This document shows positions 1 to 12,635 of a DNA stretch of 64,000 nucleotides, piece after piece (position 1 is the first letter of the stretch; each line of letters begins with the position of its first letter). The DNA comes from Galerina marginata (lineage: Eukaryota; Basidiomycota; Agaricomycetes; Agaricales; Galerinaceae), in NCBI GenBank assembly GCA_023014335.1, contig JAECYW010000015.1, forward strand, positions 930,001-994,000. Direction: 5' to 3'. The notes beneath the pieces are model-generated. The model worked only from the letters and a program-made list of their open reading frames with translations, had not been told where the DNA came from and searched no databases. A program made the translations under genes and the position numbers.

Positions 1-2
1 AT

Positions 3-2466
3 CAGACGTCTAATGCACCCACCGTCGTCCGTGAAGAGTCTCTTCCTGTGGCTTCCACGAAGGTCAAGCGGGTCGACTATTATTACAGTCGATGGACCAA
101 ATCATGGAAATATAGGGTATGTTTTCATAATTTGCGAACGTTCGAAGGTTATTGACTCGGTATAACAGAACACGAACTCCAAGGTTACGGTTGAAAGCCT
201 TCCGATTATGAACGGTGGCAGCAACGATGCCTGGAAAGAGTTCAGCTTCGTGTAAGTTCTCGTTCAATCTTTCAATTCCATGGGACTTATAGTTCTGTTT
301 ATGACTTGCAGAATTGTCCGTACCATACCTAGGCAAGAAAATGCCGAGCCCATCTTCAAGCTCGTCGTCAAGAGCGAGTATATCCTTAAAGCGTGCAAAG
401 ACGTTATCCGGTCTTGGCCAGGGATTTCATGGAACTCTGACCCCCTCGAGGTAAAGTTGTCACCATCTCAAGGTCGTCGTTATTTACTCACCTTTTCCTT
501 TCTTTCCAGTTGGACCCAGAAATCTTCGTCACCTTCTACCCCGACTTCGTCGAATACGCCGCAAACCTCCAAGCCAAGAAAAAGCGCACCGAAGAAGAGA
601 CCAACACCCTCGCCTCCGTGAACCTTCTCACTTCTACCATCGCCTCGGACTACAGCGTCACCCTCGCCACCATCGACCGGCTCACCGCGCACGGCGAGAT
701 CACCTTCGACCTGCTCTACGCCATCCTCGTCCCGCGGAGCCTCATCGTCACACGCTGCGCGATCACCGGCCTCCCGCGGCTGTTCAAGCTTGTGTCGTGG
801 GTACGCACAGCCGTCGAGGGCAAACCCGTGTACCAGCTCAACCTGCAGAGCGTGGACCTTGTGGATAGGCCCATGACGCACAGCGTTGTGGTGGGCCGGG
901 TGCAGACGACGGTGCACATCCAGGAAATGCGTGGAACGGTGAAAATTAATACGATGGATGCTTATCCGCTCAAGTTCCATGAGGACCCTGAGGGCTTGAA
1001 GGAGACAATTTTGAAGAGGGGTAAGAAGTGGGTCAGCTTGATTGGGGTGCATCATAAGCAATTCGACGGGATTGCTGCTCTTAAGGTCGAGGATAAATTG
1101 TTGAAGCACAACGTTCGTACTTTCCCTACAATCTTGGTACTGATAACTAACAATCCTTTCGTATGCAGGTTCGAAGCAGGATTATGGTAGACCGCGCGAC
1201 CTTCCGCCGCCTGAACGCCAACTACCGTCTCCCAGTCCCGGTGCCTCCCAAGATGAAAGACGCAAGCACCAATGTCAAGTTCAACCAGCGCTTCGCCCCC
1301 CCACCTCCACAGCTACAGTTTGATTCCTTCGGGCACCCGATTCCAAACAACATGCCACTTGTTCACGTTCAGAACCAGGGTATTTACCATCCCCTTTCGC
1401 ATTGTCAACTAAAAGTGATGCATCCTTGCTCGAACAGATCACTCAGTGCAGGTCCAGTCCAATGATGCCACCCCAGATGTGGAAATGACCGACAAGGAGC
1501 TGCTTCTCACGCCGACAGTCGTATTTGGGTTCAGTCTCGGCGACAAAGTTTGGTGTACGTCCATTCCCTCTTCCACATCCGGCCCTTCTGACAGTCTTCT
1601 TTCTTGATAGTGGAGTTCAACGTCGAGAAAATCGAAGACGTCGACTGGAACACCGAAGCTTTCTCCAACCTCGTCCTCCCAGGGGAACGCAAACACCTCT
1701 TGCAGTCCCTCGTCGAGGCGCACCACAAGGAGGTCGGGTTCGACGATTTCATCAAGGGCAAGGGCCACGGGCTCGTCGTCAACCTCTTCGGGCCGCCTGG
1801 GGTGGGCAAGACCTTTTCCGCGGAGGCGACCAGCGAGCATGTGCGCCGCCCGTTGTATGTGGTCGGCGGAGGCGATCTCGGGACGTCAGCGGAGGCGTTG
1901 GATGCAGCGCTCGAGCGCATTTTCGATGTGGCGACAGCGTGGAAGGCCATTGTGTTAATTGACGAGGCTGATGTGTTCCTTGAGCAGCGATCGCTGCACG
2001 ATTTGCAACGGAACGCGATGGTGGCTGTTTTGTGAGTGTTTTCTTGCCGTTACTTACATGAATTGGGTTCTGACTGTGTTATCATAGCCTTCGACATGTG
2101 GAATACTACCGCGGTATCCTCTTCCTCACCACGAACCGCGTCAAAGCATTCGACGAGGCCTTCCTCTCGCGCATCCACGTCGCGCTGCACTTCAGCGAGC
2201 TCAGTGAAGAGTCGAAGGAGCAGGTCTGGACCGCCTTCATCGGCAAGATGGGGGATGCAGCGAAGGGCGTCACGAAGGAGGAGATCAAGGAGTTGGCGCG
2301 GAGGGATATCAATGGAAGGCAGATCAAGAATGCGGCGAGGACGGCGCACTCGCTTGCGCTGGCGAAGGGCGAGGATGTGTGCTTTGAGCATCTTAGGATC
2401 ACGCTGGATGCGCTGGATGAGTTTACGAGGGAGTTTGAGAGGAGGAATACGGGGATGTATATGTAG
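3..2466 (+). CDS. AAA+ ATPase, fungal DUF7025-type, 5' partial
   Basis: This is the 3' part of an AAA+ ATPase gene that begins before the window. Proposed exons are 3-116, 169-251, 312-450, 510-1112, 1169-1379, 1438-1554, 1611-2031 and 2088-2466; every join keeps frame and uses GT-AG. The first 1.5 kb encodes the N-terminal region seen in fungal DUF7025 ATPases (YYSRWTKSWKYR, then a long mixed alpha/beta part). The AAA core follows: Walker A FGPPGVGKT near 1789, Walker B IVLIDEADVFL near 1951, sensor-1 LFLTTNR near 2125 and the arginine-finger segment FLSRIH near 2164. The family is assigned from motifs and overall order. Substrate and cellular role are not known; related proteins are expanded in filamentous fungi. 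No break is seen in the visible part, so the gene is probably functional if its 5' exons are intact. Confidence 0.9.
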
Positions 2467-4142
2467 GAGGACGTGGGCGGAGGGTACTCGAGTATGAAGA
2501 GATTTACGATTCCGAATTCACATTTTCTTTTACTACCTATGCATTTTTTTCAATTTATCCTCTTTATAACATGCATATGCGAAACTCGTAATTTTAAATG
2601 CAATTTTATGGCACATATATTGTAAAATAATTCTGTCTTTCCCCGCGCACGTTTTGGCCCAAATTTCTCTCATGTTCTTTTGACAAAATTTTTTCACGCA
2701 GGTTGGAAGGACGCGCTTTTTACACATGTTCAGTTTTTTTTAAATCTCAGATTGATTTTTGGCTCGTAGCTGCTAGTCGGTCCTTGAATCCAACAGGGTA
2801 GAAAATCTTCCCCTATCCTGTTGTTCAGACTCGTAAAGTACAGTCAGCTGAATTATAGCTCTGAGGCATTCATTTGATGGTTTTCATTCGCCCTCAAGTC
2901 CATATCCAGGGTCAGAAACACTGAAAATTCACAATTTATGTCCTCATTTCTCAAAGAAAGTAGCTATCGCTCCTCTTAAGGTAATTAATTCTAAAAACGG
3001 CTATTCTTCCGATTCCCTAGCTGGTCAACATCTGAGTAATTGCACTCGGAGATTTTTCATTCCACTGTCATTGCTGGAGGCCTTTCTTGTGCTCATATTT
3101 CTCTACCCTCCCCTGCATCAGGCTGCATGTCATATCAACCAGGGAACCAACGGGAATGGTATTCACCAGGGTTAATTGCCACTACTTGTATTGTGAGGAT
3201 TTAGGAATTTAATCTCAGATTAAATGTCTCCTGCTTCCGACTTACGCAATACCGGTAAAGGTGTGTCATTTTTTTGGTGAGTACCCTAACATGTGTGTTT
3301 TATTTTACAAGGTGCGTGAAATTTGTAAATTTAGACTGAACGTGCGTGAAAATAAGCCAACATGTGTACTTTGAATTATTTTACAATATATGTGCCATAC
3401 AATTTTGTTGACCTCCTTGACTTAGTGTTTGGGCACACCTAAGTTTAACCTCGGTACACTTGGAGGCTTGGAGTAGTAGAGTAGTAGGCGGAAGTCAAGT
3501 CTTGAGATAATTTTTCATATTACGTAACTCAGTTTTTACAATTCCTGTAGTAGCCGACACTCGGGCTGCACCTTCCAAATTGCTTCCAAATCGCTCTTGA
3601 CAATATTCATGGTCAAATTTTGTAAATTGTGCAAGGGGCACTGGGAATTTGGAAAGCACACGAGGTAGTTTCTTTTTGTTAAGACTTAGTGTAACATTGT
3701 ACTAACTACTACCACCTTCGAGGAACAGGCTATTTCCCGGCTTCATGACGACCTACTTATGGTTGATATTCATGTTGAATACAGATCAACCATTTTACAA
3801 GCCTCCTCTGGGAGATCGTTTAACGACGGCCATTAGAACATCTCAAGTTTGCCGCCTGGGCGCAATCTTGCTTTACATTCTTCATCATTATGGGGAAGGC
3901 TTATCGAACTTAACGCTCTGAATCTGAAACGGGATACGTTGAGGAACATGATTTTCCACAGGTCAGGAAACTCATACCTATGGATACAGGGGGATAGCGA
4001 ATTGTTGTTCTTTGTTAGTAATGGCATTGTGCGGACTCGGAGAGCTCGCCGATCGATAAACCTATCCTGGATTGTCAAAACACGTTTACAGGTGTCATGA
4101 TTTCGTGTTCCAAGTGGCATCGATAACATTTACAAGAGGTTG
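2467..4142. other. intergenic, AT-rich, with an inverted repeat
   Basis: No convincing gene is seen between the ATPase and the HET gene. The stretch is AT-rich with frequent stops. It holds one clear inverted repeat (annotated separately). An open frame at 3849-4100 has no splice or protein features that support it. Confidence 0.6.
2601..3406. repeat. inverted repeat pair, possible decayed element ends
   Basis: Positions 2606-2632 and 3373-3399 are exact 27-bp inverted copies (the right copy begins GAATTATTTTACAATATATG). Weaker similarity continues on both sides, including GTGCGTGAAAA and ACATGTGTA words. The arms are about 740 bp apart and no coding frame lies between them. This may be a degraded non-autonomous DNA element; no target duplication was recognised. 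Confidence 0.55.
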
Positions 4143-6316
4143 ATGATGAACGACCAGGTGAGATTTATCGACAACTCTCATTCCGAGCTAACAGTTACGC
4201 TCGATTTCCAGACCGAGATACCACCCCTTTGCGATGTCTGCCAGACACTTGAACTATGGAAGACCAACAATCGCGAGGTGGCCAAATATTCTCTTGGGAC
4301 TTGGGAGGACGTAAAACGCAAAGCGGAAATGGACCCTCGCTGTCCATTCTGCGCCATGATTCGCTCGTTTTCCAATCGTTTTTTCCAGGGCTGGTACGAA
4401 ACGGGCGAAGCATCCATCGAATGGATGGCGAAAGGTGGTTTCTTTTTCGACACTCAGGGAGACAACCTAGCATTCCTGAACGAGGACACCGCGACATCGC
4501 CCTACGGATCCGCCCGTCCAGTCCAACTTGTCGTCGATCATGCGCTCTTCAAAAAATGGCTGAAGTTGTGCGAAGTCCACCACGAAAAGACATGCACACC
4601 AAAATCCGGCTTCATCAAGACAGCGGAAAGCAAGGCCGGGGTGAAAGTCCTGCGCGTTATCGATACCGAAAATCATTGCATCGTGGAAGCTGCACCGGGG
4701 ATTCGTTACATTGCCTTGAGTTACGTCTGGGGTCAGGTCGTGGCCTCCATTAGGCTGCAACGAGATAATGTCACAGAGCTGAGTACCAAAGGAGCGCTGC
4801 TTAGTCTTCGACAAGAATTTCCAAGGTCGATCAAGGACGCCATTGATTTGGTTCAGGTCATGGGTGAGCGATACCTCTGGGTTGACAGCCTCTGCCTGAT
4901 CCAGGACGATGACGATGACATGCTCGATGGAATCTCCCACATGAATCTGGTATATCAGTGTGCGATAATGACCATCATCGTAGCACACGCAGTGGATGCC
5001 AACACCCCCTTATCTGGTTTACATCCTGGATCTCGAACTGTGGACCAGGAGATCATCGAGGTCCTACCAGGTATCAAAATGGCCGCCACGACTGGTGTGT
5101 ACAATGCCATATCTTGGTGGGGTGCTCACCGTTACCGTGGGTGGACGTAAGTCGACCTCTCCTTCATCTTTACATATCCTCGCGAACATTTATCAGTATG
5201 CAGGAGCTGGTCCTCTCCCCCCGCCTCCTAGTTTTTTCAAAGTACCGCATTTATTTCCGCTGCCGAGCAAACTGCTGGAGCGAGGATACCATTTACGACA
5301 ACTATCCGTCAGCCGTCAACGAAATTCTCCATTCCGGCACCCAGATTCGTTTCCTAAGCGACAATGAACCAGAACCATTACCTGCTTTCAATGCCCAGCT
5401 CTTCCGATATGCCGGTCGCAAATTGACCAAGGAATCCGATATGATCCACGGTATGACGGGGATCCTCCAAGTCTTGTCAGTCCAAACAAGATCTGGAGTT
5501 CTCCAGGGCATGTTCACGGCTTTCTTTGACATCAGCGTGCTTTGCTGGAGTAGCTCTCCGCTTTCCTTCACAGCCGGGCGCCGGGCAGGATTTCCAACTT
5601 GGTCATGGGCGGGCTGGGTCGGGATCTGTGCTGGCTATGGCAGTGCATGTAAATCTCCTGAGATTGTTAATCCCTGGCTCCAGACGATGACTTACATTGT
5701 ATGGTATAAGCGCAGCCCTGGGACGACGAAACTTGAGTTGGTGTGGGACCTAGACTCGCAGCTTGAGTATGGCAAACCAGAGAAACACCACATAGGCTAC
5801 CTGCCAACTCCGAACGATCCTTACGGGCGTATGACTACGGACTGGTCGCTGGATGGCCTCAAGACGAGGCCCGACGACGAGGATGCTCATCGCGCTGAGG
5901 TTATCCGTGAAGAACTCTTCAAGCGCGATTACCACCTTCTACACTTTTTCGCCCATGTCGTTCTGGTCCAAGGGTTTACAGATCCCCCTGAGGAAACGTA
6001 TGGGCTGGTATACGGAATACTAGGCGCTGGCGGGGCGGTATGCGGTGGGCTCAAGTTCGATGATCCAAAGCTGATGGACGACGGTAAAGCCCAAGGCCCC
6101 CATGAACTTATACTCCTTTCGAAGCTGGATCGCTACGACAATTTCTTCAACCACAGGACCACATACGAACGACCATTTTATTGGGTTATGCTTATTGTGT
6201 GGGTGGGAGAAGAGAAGGTGGTGGCAGAGAGAAGAGGGATCGGCTTTTTCTTTCAGGATTGTATGGAGCATGTACTTCATCCGGGGAAAGTCTGGACAGA
6301 AATCGTCCTGGCTTGA
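4143..6316 (+). CDS. HET-domain (heterokaryon incompatibility) protein
   Basis: Two exons, 4143-5146 and 5197-6316, give about 707 aa. The start is the first of two adjacent ATGs at 4143. An N-terminal Cys pattern is present (C30-x2-C33 and C67-x2-C70), common in HET proteins. The HET core follows: YIALSYVWG near residue 188, SIKDAIDLV near 230, YLWVDSLCLIQDD near 244 and RGWT-MQE, which is formed exactly across the single 50-nt intron. A PTWSWAGW motif typical of the C-terminal half lies near 5600. HET domains trigger non-self recognition and cell death in fungi, but many paralogues have no known function. No allelic partner domain (NACHT, ankyrin, TPR) is fused to it. The frame is intact. 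Confidence 0.9.
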
Positions 6317-6858
6317 GTGAGTCTTTTTTTTCTGATAAATAACGGATTCATTTGATCTCACATCTAAATAATGTCAGGACCACCTTGCTTTTATTTTGTT
6401 TGCGTAGCGAGCGACAATTGTCTTTACTATGTCCCCCCTTCTCGCTTCCAAGATAGTTGTTTCACTCAGGGCTAGCTTTCTCCTTCAGTTCTGGATTCAA
6501 ATGTGCAGGTAGCTCTTCCGAAAGAGTATGTGTGGCTGAGACTACGCGACCATGAGCGACCATCCCACGACCCTTTCCGCTCTATAAAATCCGTTGTCCG
6601 CATGGATTTCGGGCAACGGGATGTTCGGTGGTCCATCCCTTTATTTACCTGGCGCAAAATCGACGGTGTAAATCGAAGAGATTGTCGACGTTTCAAGATC
6701 TAAAATTATAAAAATAGGTGCAGAAAAGGTCACGATCCGAGATTCACATCGAACAAGGGGGGAAAGGGTGGCTCACCTCTTAGAGTATGTAATACGAACA
6801 TATCTTCGTTTTGAAGCACTAAAGCGAGCAGAAAAAAATTAACAACTGCCAATAAATG
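6317..6858. other. intergenic, nothing recognised
   Basis: 3' flanks of two convergent genes (the HET gene on plus, the next gene on minus). Short frames only; no repeat or RNA gene recognised. Confidence 0.5.
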
Positions 6859-7891
6859 TCAAGACCAAAAAGGCCGGCAGCCGCCTGAACACATACAGCG
6901 ATATCTCCCAGCTTCATCCAATTCATATGCTTCCAAGCTGCTTTGATACTCACGCTCCCATTTCTCCTTCGTTGCTTGCCTCTCAAATATATCCATTTTT
7001 TGCTCTTTCCGCACCGTGTCCGGATGTTCTACCCGACTCCTCAGTCCTTCTTCCACCACCTTGGGCTGCATTGGATTCCAGTTGACATAAAGCCCTGTGT
7101 CGGACATCGCGAGGCAGTTGATACTGTTAAGCCAAGAGGGGTTAGAGAAGTATGGCAGGCGGCATATTTTAACGGATGGAAGAAGTGGGGTAGAGGAGCT
7201 CGAGGGCATGGTACGAGCAGAAGAGCTAGGTGGTGAGATGTCGGATAAATTTGGGCCTCCTCCTGATTTTGATTTTGGTGTTCGACGCAGAGAATGAGCC
7301 GTCGATCTAGACGGAGGGACTGGTGCCTGGGCTTTCACTGGTCCTACACTTGCCTTCGAGCCCTGTTTTTGCTTTCGAATGTTCCATGGTGGAGGACCCG
7401 CAGGGATATTAGGTACGACGACGTAGATCGCGTTCGACTATTAAAAAGAAAATTAGACGTGAATGGACTAAATCAGTACGGATCACAATTGAAAAGGGTC
7501 GGTCGAAATAGAAAAATTAAAATTGTAGATATGCCGACAAGAAATTAAAACAGAAAACGCACGGTAACCACTCCAAACCGCCCATTTTCATATACAAGAT
7601 GCATAGCTTTTGACGCCTCCGGTGCACCAAGTTGGATGTCGAGCGTGCAAGCGAAGATTTCGGTGTCTTGATCTCGGCGGAGTTCGCGACTTGGCTGAAA
7701 GGGAGAGGACCCAGTTTGAGCCTGATGTCGGCTTAGTTTTAAATTCTGCTTTCGGTTTTGGCGCGAGTGATTCTGAGTTCGTAGAGTCCAGAGGTTGAGG
7801 TTGTTGGCATTGAAGTCAGCGCAGGTCCAGGTCTCGCAGCTGACGTTGAACCACCTACGATTGATGTGCCTACGCCTCCACGGACCTTCAT
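6859..7891 (-). CDS. unrecognised Pro/Ser-rich protein, 5' joint unresolved
   Basis: Two exons are well supported on the minus strand: 7563-7694 and 6859-7437, joined in phase 0 by a 125-nt intron (GTGCGT...TTAATAG). They encode DTEIFACTLDIQLGAPE-like sequence, then PNIPAGPPPWNIRKQ, a Ser/Pro-rich linker, and a charged C-terminus with EKWEREY and two Cys near the end. A likely first exon starts with ATG at 7891 and reads MKVRGGVGTSIVGG and LYELRITRAKTE. No canonical GT donor links it to 7694, so that join is open: it may use a GC donor or carry a small error. The coding-like frames and matching styles argue for a real gene. No family is recognised. A repeat (7896-8002) abuts the start and supplies a TATA-like CTATAAATAG just upstream. 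Confidence 0.45.
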
Positions 7892-7895
7892 AGTT

Positions 7896-8002
7896 ACGAG
7901 TCCTATTTATAGGGCTCGTTCTTTTATCCTGAGGTCCTGTGGGCGTTAGTGCGGCTAAATGATACGCTATACGAGCCGGCAAACGCCGTTATCTAATTTT
8001 AG
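7896..8002. repeat. dispersed ~110-bp repeat, copy A
   Basis: First of three related copies (others at 32821-32935 and 43081-43176), all in the same orientation. It opens with a hairpin, ACGAGTCC-TATTTATA-GGGCTCGT, and later has ACGAGCCGGCAAACGCCG then an AT-rich end TTTTAG. The copies are diverged but share order and words. No coding frame. Confidence 0.55.
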
Positions 8003-8731
8003 TTCAAGAGTACGCTTCTATTAAATATGCCATCAAAATTCTGTCCTCAGCACATTTTATTCGCTATTCTCTTTTTTTCTTTGTACAAAATGTTATCCTT
8101 TGTACATATTCGTAATCCCCTTACTTTTGCGAACACCATGATGTAAATTTTTTTCTCAATTTATGCTGCAATGCAATGGATGCACCTTTGTGTATCCGGA
8201 TGTGCTCATTCCTTTGGGATAAAAATAGATTTCACTGCTTCGCTCTCCTTTTGCCCTTCATAATATCTTCATTTTGTTTGTCCACTCACCTTTTTTTCTC
8301 TAAACACAATCTCCTGATCAATGTGATTCTAATGATCTAATTTTTTCCTTACTGCCATATTTCACAACCATGTAGATTATTTTCTCGGCCAAATCGCCCA
8401 TCATGATCGCAAAACGAAACATGCACACCAACTTCCCGAGTCCCACCCTCCGCTTACTACATCCCGTGGCTCGCCTCTACACTACGTTGCTGGCGTTGCA
8501 GGGAGCCTCTTCCTGATATATTCGCGCGGGCGCCAGCTGACTGGACCCAGGAGCCAGGACAGCGCAACGATGAGTTGGGGCAACAATGACTGGGAGTCAA
8601 GGTCGCATTCCACGTTGTTTGGCGGTGTGGGCTGGCTGGTACGCTTCCCTCCTTCCCTCCACTAGCCTCCATTGTTAACGGGGCGGCGCAGCTAACGTCG
8701 TCACTCATCACCTTGCTCTGAGGCAGGACCC
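8003..8731. other. intergenic, AT-rich then GC-rich
   Basis: 8003-8400 is AT-rich with no frame. 8400-8731 becomes GC-rich and leads into the repeat array. No gene supported here. Confidence 0.45.
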
Positions 8732-9425
8732 TCAGATCGCACCTGCAGCCCCATCCTCAGGTTCCTGCGGCTCCAGATCCAGCTGCCAAATGAACTGACA
8801 GATAACACCAACAACTACGGGGATAGTCAAGACGACTTTCATGGCGGGTGGTCCTGGGCGCAAGTGCTGGAGCAGGAGGGGGGTGGAGATGGCCTGAAAA
8901 TGAGGTGAATGATGACCATTCCAAGAGGGCACGAGCTGTTACTTACCTTGCTGATCCAAAGGCCACCAAACCGTCGAATTGATGTGACGGCCGCACCTGT
9001 GGAGCAGATGAACTTTGAGGTTTGGACTTCAAGTTGGCGTGAAGAGGGAGAAAGATGCTATAGATAAACAAGGTAAGCAGATTTTCGAGCATTAGAAGGA
9101 CGGATTACTAACCTAGATTACTTTCTGCAGCCCCTTACACCTTAGTTTGCCTGCACAGGGCGGTTGAGCCCATTTGCGCACGGTTGAAGTCGATATCGCG
9201 CCAAAGAAGGCGAATGGATGGGGCTGCGGAGGCGTTGCTGGCTTCGTTGTAGGTGTCCAACCGCCGCGAGAAAGGATTCATTGAGGTCGGCATGGTATGA
9301 AATATGCGGGGGATTGATACCTCCTGCGCAACGTGGACGTATGCTGCGGCTTGAGAAGAATAGGAGGCGATGTTCGTGAATTGGGAGTTGAATAAGAGGT
9401 AGGCGGAGGCTTGACGTTGGAACAT
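8732..9425 (-). CDS. unit A of tandem gene family; small unknown protein
   Basis: Three minus-strand exons, 9141-9425, 8947-9057 and 8732-8893, join in phase 0 at both introns with good signals (AAG|GTGTAAGG, CTATAG|CAT, AAG|GTAAGTAAC, TTTCAG|GCC) to give about 185 aa from ATG 9425. A conserved segment reads RLLWRDIDFN...QMGSTALCRQTK at the end of the first exon. The last exon has a hydrophobic run near VVLTIPVVVGVICQFIW that could be a membrane helix. Diverged copies of the same exons occur at 9.4-9.9, 10.4-11.0 and 13.3-13.9 kb. Function is not recognised. It could be a lineage-specific gene family or the relic of a mobile element; an open three-exon frame favours a gene. Confidence 0.4.
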
Positions 9426-9439
9426 TGAAGTCCCGAGCT

Positions 9440-9890
9440 CGGGGCGGCTGGAAACAAGGTGAGTAAAGATACGACGAAGATGTGAATTTACTTACCTGTT
9501 CTTATCAAAAAGGCAGCCGATGTCAATTCGACTCGACGATGGCTGCAGCTGCAGCTGTGCCGGCAGATTGGATAAAAAGTTGGTGGGAGGAGGAAGAAGA
9601 TACTATAAACAATGTAAGCCAGTTTCAAGCTTCAGGAATCAGAAGAAAATGTTTCTGACTTGAATGAACACCTTGGTTTGCCCGTATGACACCGTCAACG
9701 ACACTCGCGTACCCTGCAAGTCTATATCCCACCAACAAACGCGAAATGACTGAAGCTGCGATGGACGGGATGGCCTTGTTAGGGTGTGTCCATCCGCAGG
9801 AAGGAATTTATCAAGATTGGAGGTGATACGAAGGATGCGAATGATTTGTACATGCTGCAAGAGATGTGTCGGGCATTCGGTCAGTCATTA
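9440..9890 (-). pseudogene. unit B of the tandem family, degraded
   Basis: Minus-strand copy of unit A. It keeps the intron signals AACAG|GTAAGTAAA...TTTCCAG and AAG|GTGTTCATT, and the peptide RVCWWDIDL...VSYGQTK, which aligns with RLLWRDIDF...ALCRQTK of unit A. Frames between the exons do not all match, so it is probably dead. Confidence 0.4.
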
Positions 9891-10399
9891 TCGACTGGGA
9901 TGGCATCATGGCGGGTATCTATGATGGCTCTAAGATAGATCTCACCTGTTTATGCTCTCTTTCACCCCGTAACATCTGCATTTCATCTCTTCCCAGTGTT
10001 TCATTATTCAGATTGCAGTCCCTTGATGAATGCGACACCAACAGTATAATTTTTACTCACAAAACAAAATGAACGATGATGGCAATGACTGAAATAACCG
10101 AGACTGCTGTCTGTGCGATGGCAGCTATTGGTATTCCAGCACCCCGACTTCCCGCGTCCCGCGTCCCACCTCCCGCCTCTTACATCCCGCGCCTCATGGA
10201 TACACCTCCACATTATGCTGCTAGTGTCGCCTGGCAGTGAGGAGACACTGGTACATCCCTACAACCTGCACCCGCACCCATATCCCACGTTCTCCCATGG
10301 CTGCGACTCCAGCCGTTGAACGAAAGAGCAAACGAAAGAGGGGCCATAAGGACGGGCAGCGATGTCAACAACGACTATGAGGGTAGTCGAGACGGCGGG

Positions 10400-11030
10400 C
10401 AGTGCAGCGTGTCAGAGTGGCGGCAATGTTGACGGGGCAGTAGGTTGTTTTGCGGTGAGTCGCTTGCTTGACTTCTTGCAAAGGTTATTAACCTCCATGT
10501 AGCGAGGGTGCATGCTGTGACTTGAGGGATGTAGACTGCAAGTCAAGGAAACGGGAAATAAGTGGGTAGGCAACAGTGACGGGACTTGATGTCGCAACAT
10601 TGAAGTCCTGAGTTTGTGAGTGGCTGGAAACAAGGTCAGTAACCAAACCTTCCTAAGCGTCCCATCAACTTGGCAGCAGTGCGAGCGGAACGCACAAAGT
10701 TGACGTCCTGGATTCATGGTTGGTGTGTGGAAGAAAGTGCTTAATTCGAGGTAAGCAGGTTTTGAGCTTACCTAGGGAAGTCCATAGATCTTGCTGTCCC
10801 GTGCTATGCCTTGAAGACCTTTCGTACACGTCGTCGATATCGCGCCGATGAACGCGAACGAATGAGGCTGCAGGTAGTCAAGCTAGCTTTGTTGCGAGTG
10901 TGCTCAACCGCCGAGAGACAGACATAAGATGTCGGGTCATTCATTGTACCCACCGCGGGCGATGCGCAAAGTTGTGTGGTACATTTGTGCAGACGGTGTC
11001 GACTTAGATGGCAACTCAAGGGCCAGGATC
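10400..11030 (-). pseudogene. unit C of the tandem family, degraded
   Basis: Minus-strand copy with CTTGTTTCCAG acceptor at about 10630, a QDFNVATSS peptide matching RDFNVPTSS-like sequence of unit A's 5' exon, and FVRVHRRDID near 10840. Exon order is retained but frames are broken. Confidence 0.35.
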
Positions 11031-12635
11031 GCGAGCGGCGAAGGATGACGGCGAGGGAGGGATGAGGGCTGTGCCAACCCTGCTAGCCATTGTGGGCGTA
11101 CTTGGTCCGTCGTTGGCACGAAATCAGGATACGCAAGGTGGGAGGAAGAGTCGGCATCCGTGTAAAGGACGGATGCGCGGGATGCAGTATGGAGTGGGGT
11201 GAGGAGTGACAATACAGGAGCTAGGGGAAAAAATGAGTGGAGGATTTGGGACATACGACGGTCCAACTACTCACCGGCACCTTGGAAGCATACCGATTTG
11301 TTTTTTCGCACTCTCATTTGGTCCCTAAACACAATTTTTGAAGTGACAAAAGCTGATTAAAAGAAAGTGCGAGTCAGAAAAGCCAATGACAACATTGTCC
11401 GACTGTTTCTGATATTAGCGCCGTGATGACGTCATGATCTCAGCTTGTCTGTTTAATATCATAATCCTTTGGCTTAGATAATTAGATATATATATTAACT
11501 ACCGTAAGGACAAATACAGTATGACATTTCATGCACTGCTGGAGTCCCTATTACCTCTCCTCACCCACCACTGTAAACCAGCTTTGGGCCTCCATGGAGG
11601 TTTGACGGACGGGCGGTGTCCCCAATGCAAGCACAAGGGCGTTTGGTCCCAGATGTTCGGGAGTAGGCTTGACGGTCGCGAATTGTCGCCGCGGGTGTAA
11701 AAGAACGAACACGCGAGGTCGCGGGAGCTATATGCATAGGCGCCGGGTCGCAGATGTAAACGCATGGGCCAAGCAGTCGTGAATAGGTGCCACGCGCGTG
11801 ACGCGATGGGAGGGCAAAGCCACAGGAGGCACAAAGCCCGGGCGTCGGGTTCGCGAATGGGAGGGTGCGGGCATTGGGTCCCGGCGGTCGTGAAGGGGCG
11901 CAAGGCGCGCTGGGTGGAGTCCGCGTGTACTTGCACAGTGGAGGTGAGCAGCGCCGTATTGCAAAAAGACGGGGGCTTGGGCCTTTTACTGGCCGTCATC
12001 GTCGACGTAGCGGGAGTTGGCAACGGCATCGCATATCGGTTGGGGCAAATGAGTGGTTAGCGAGTGGGTTATGGGGACGTTGCAGAGGTGCTTACCGCTG
12101 TCTTTTTCCTTATCTTTTCGGTGTATAACAGTGTCTGCAGTCGCGGTTGCAGCACCACATGCGATGGCGGGTAAATGTGTTGGGTGGAAGTGAATCCACC
12201 ACCGCTATGAGCAATGGCAGTCGGGTAGCAGCGGCGGCGGAGGCTCCGAGAACCTCGAGCTGCGAGCCAGCCCACATACCTCCATGAGGTGGGGGGCACA
12301 CGACTCGGGCGGTGCTGCTCATCGTAGTTGTCGTCGAGGTGGGCAATGGCAAACCTGCGTGATGAGGTGAAGTGAGAGAGACGGGTGCAGATGGAATTGG
12401 AAATCAAGGAAACGATTTCCTCAAATCTCCACGGTGGTGTGACATGGCGAGGCGGCCCGCCAGTCACGTGAGATTCGAATCTGGAGTTATCTTGACCAAC
12501 GCCTGCCACAATCCCAGCGTCCTAACAACCAACGGAGACCGCCAGCGGGTCCGGGAACCGCAACCACACCACGAACTCACCAGGTACGTGGCCAGCCCCC
12601 ATGCAACATTGTACTATTACTACATAATTGCAACA
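11031..12635. other. GC-rich array spacer, no supported gene
   Basis: Includes a segment at 11000-11180 related to 13240-13340 (TTGGTCCGTCGTTGG versus TTGGTCCTTCGCTGG), so the array units extend here. 11280-11520 is AT-rich. Open frames at 11529-12352 are favoured by high GC; no splice pattern or motif supports them. Confidence 0.4.

Noticed and set aside
480..1109. 209-codon minus-strand frame
   Set aside because: Lies antisense to the well-supported ATPase exon 4; GC-rich third positions open it by chance.
4157..4211. GTGAGA...CCAG intron near the start of the HET gene
   Set aside because: It is 55 nt and would shift the frame; unspliced sequence keeps the Cys motifs in frame.
11529..12352. 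Minus-strand frames up to 166 codons
   Set aside because: High GC, no splice pattern, no conserved motif; not matched between array units.
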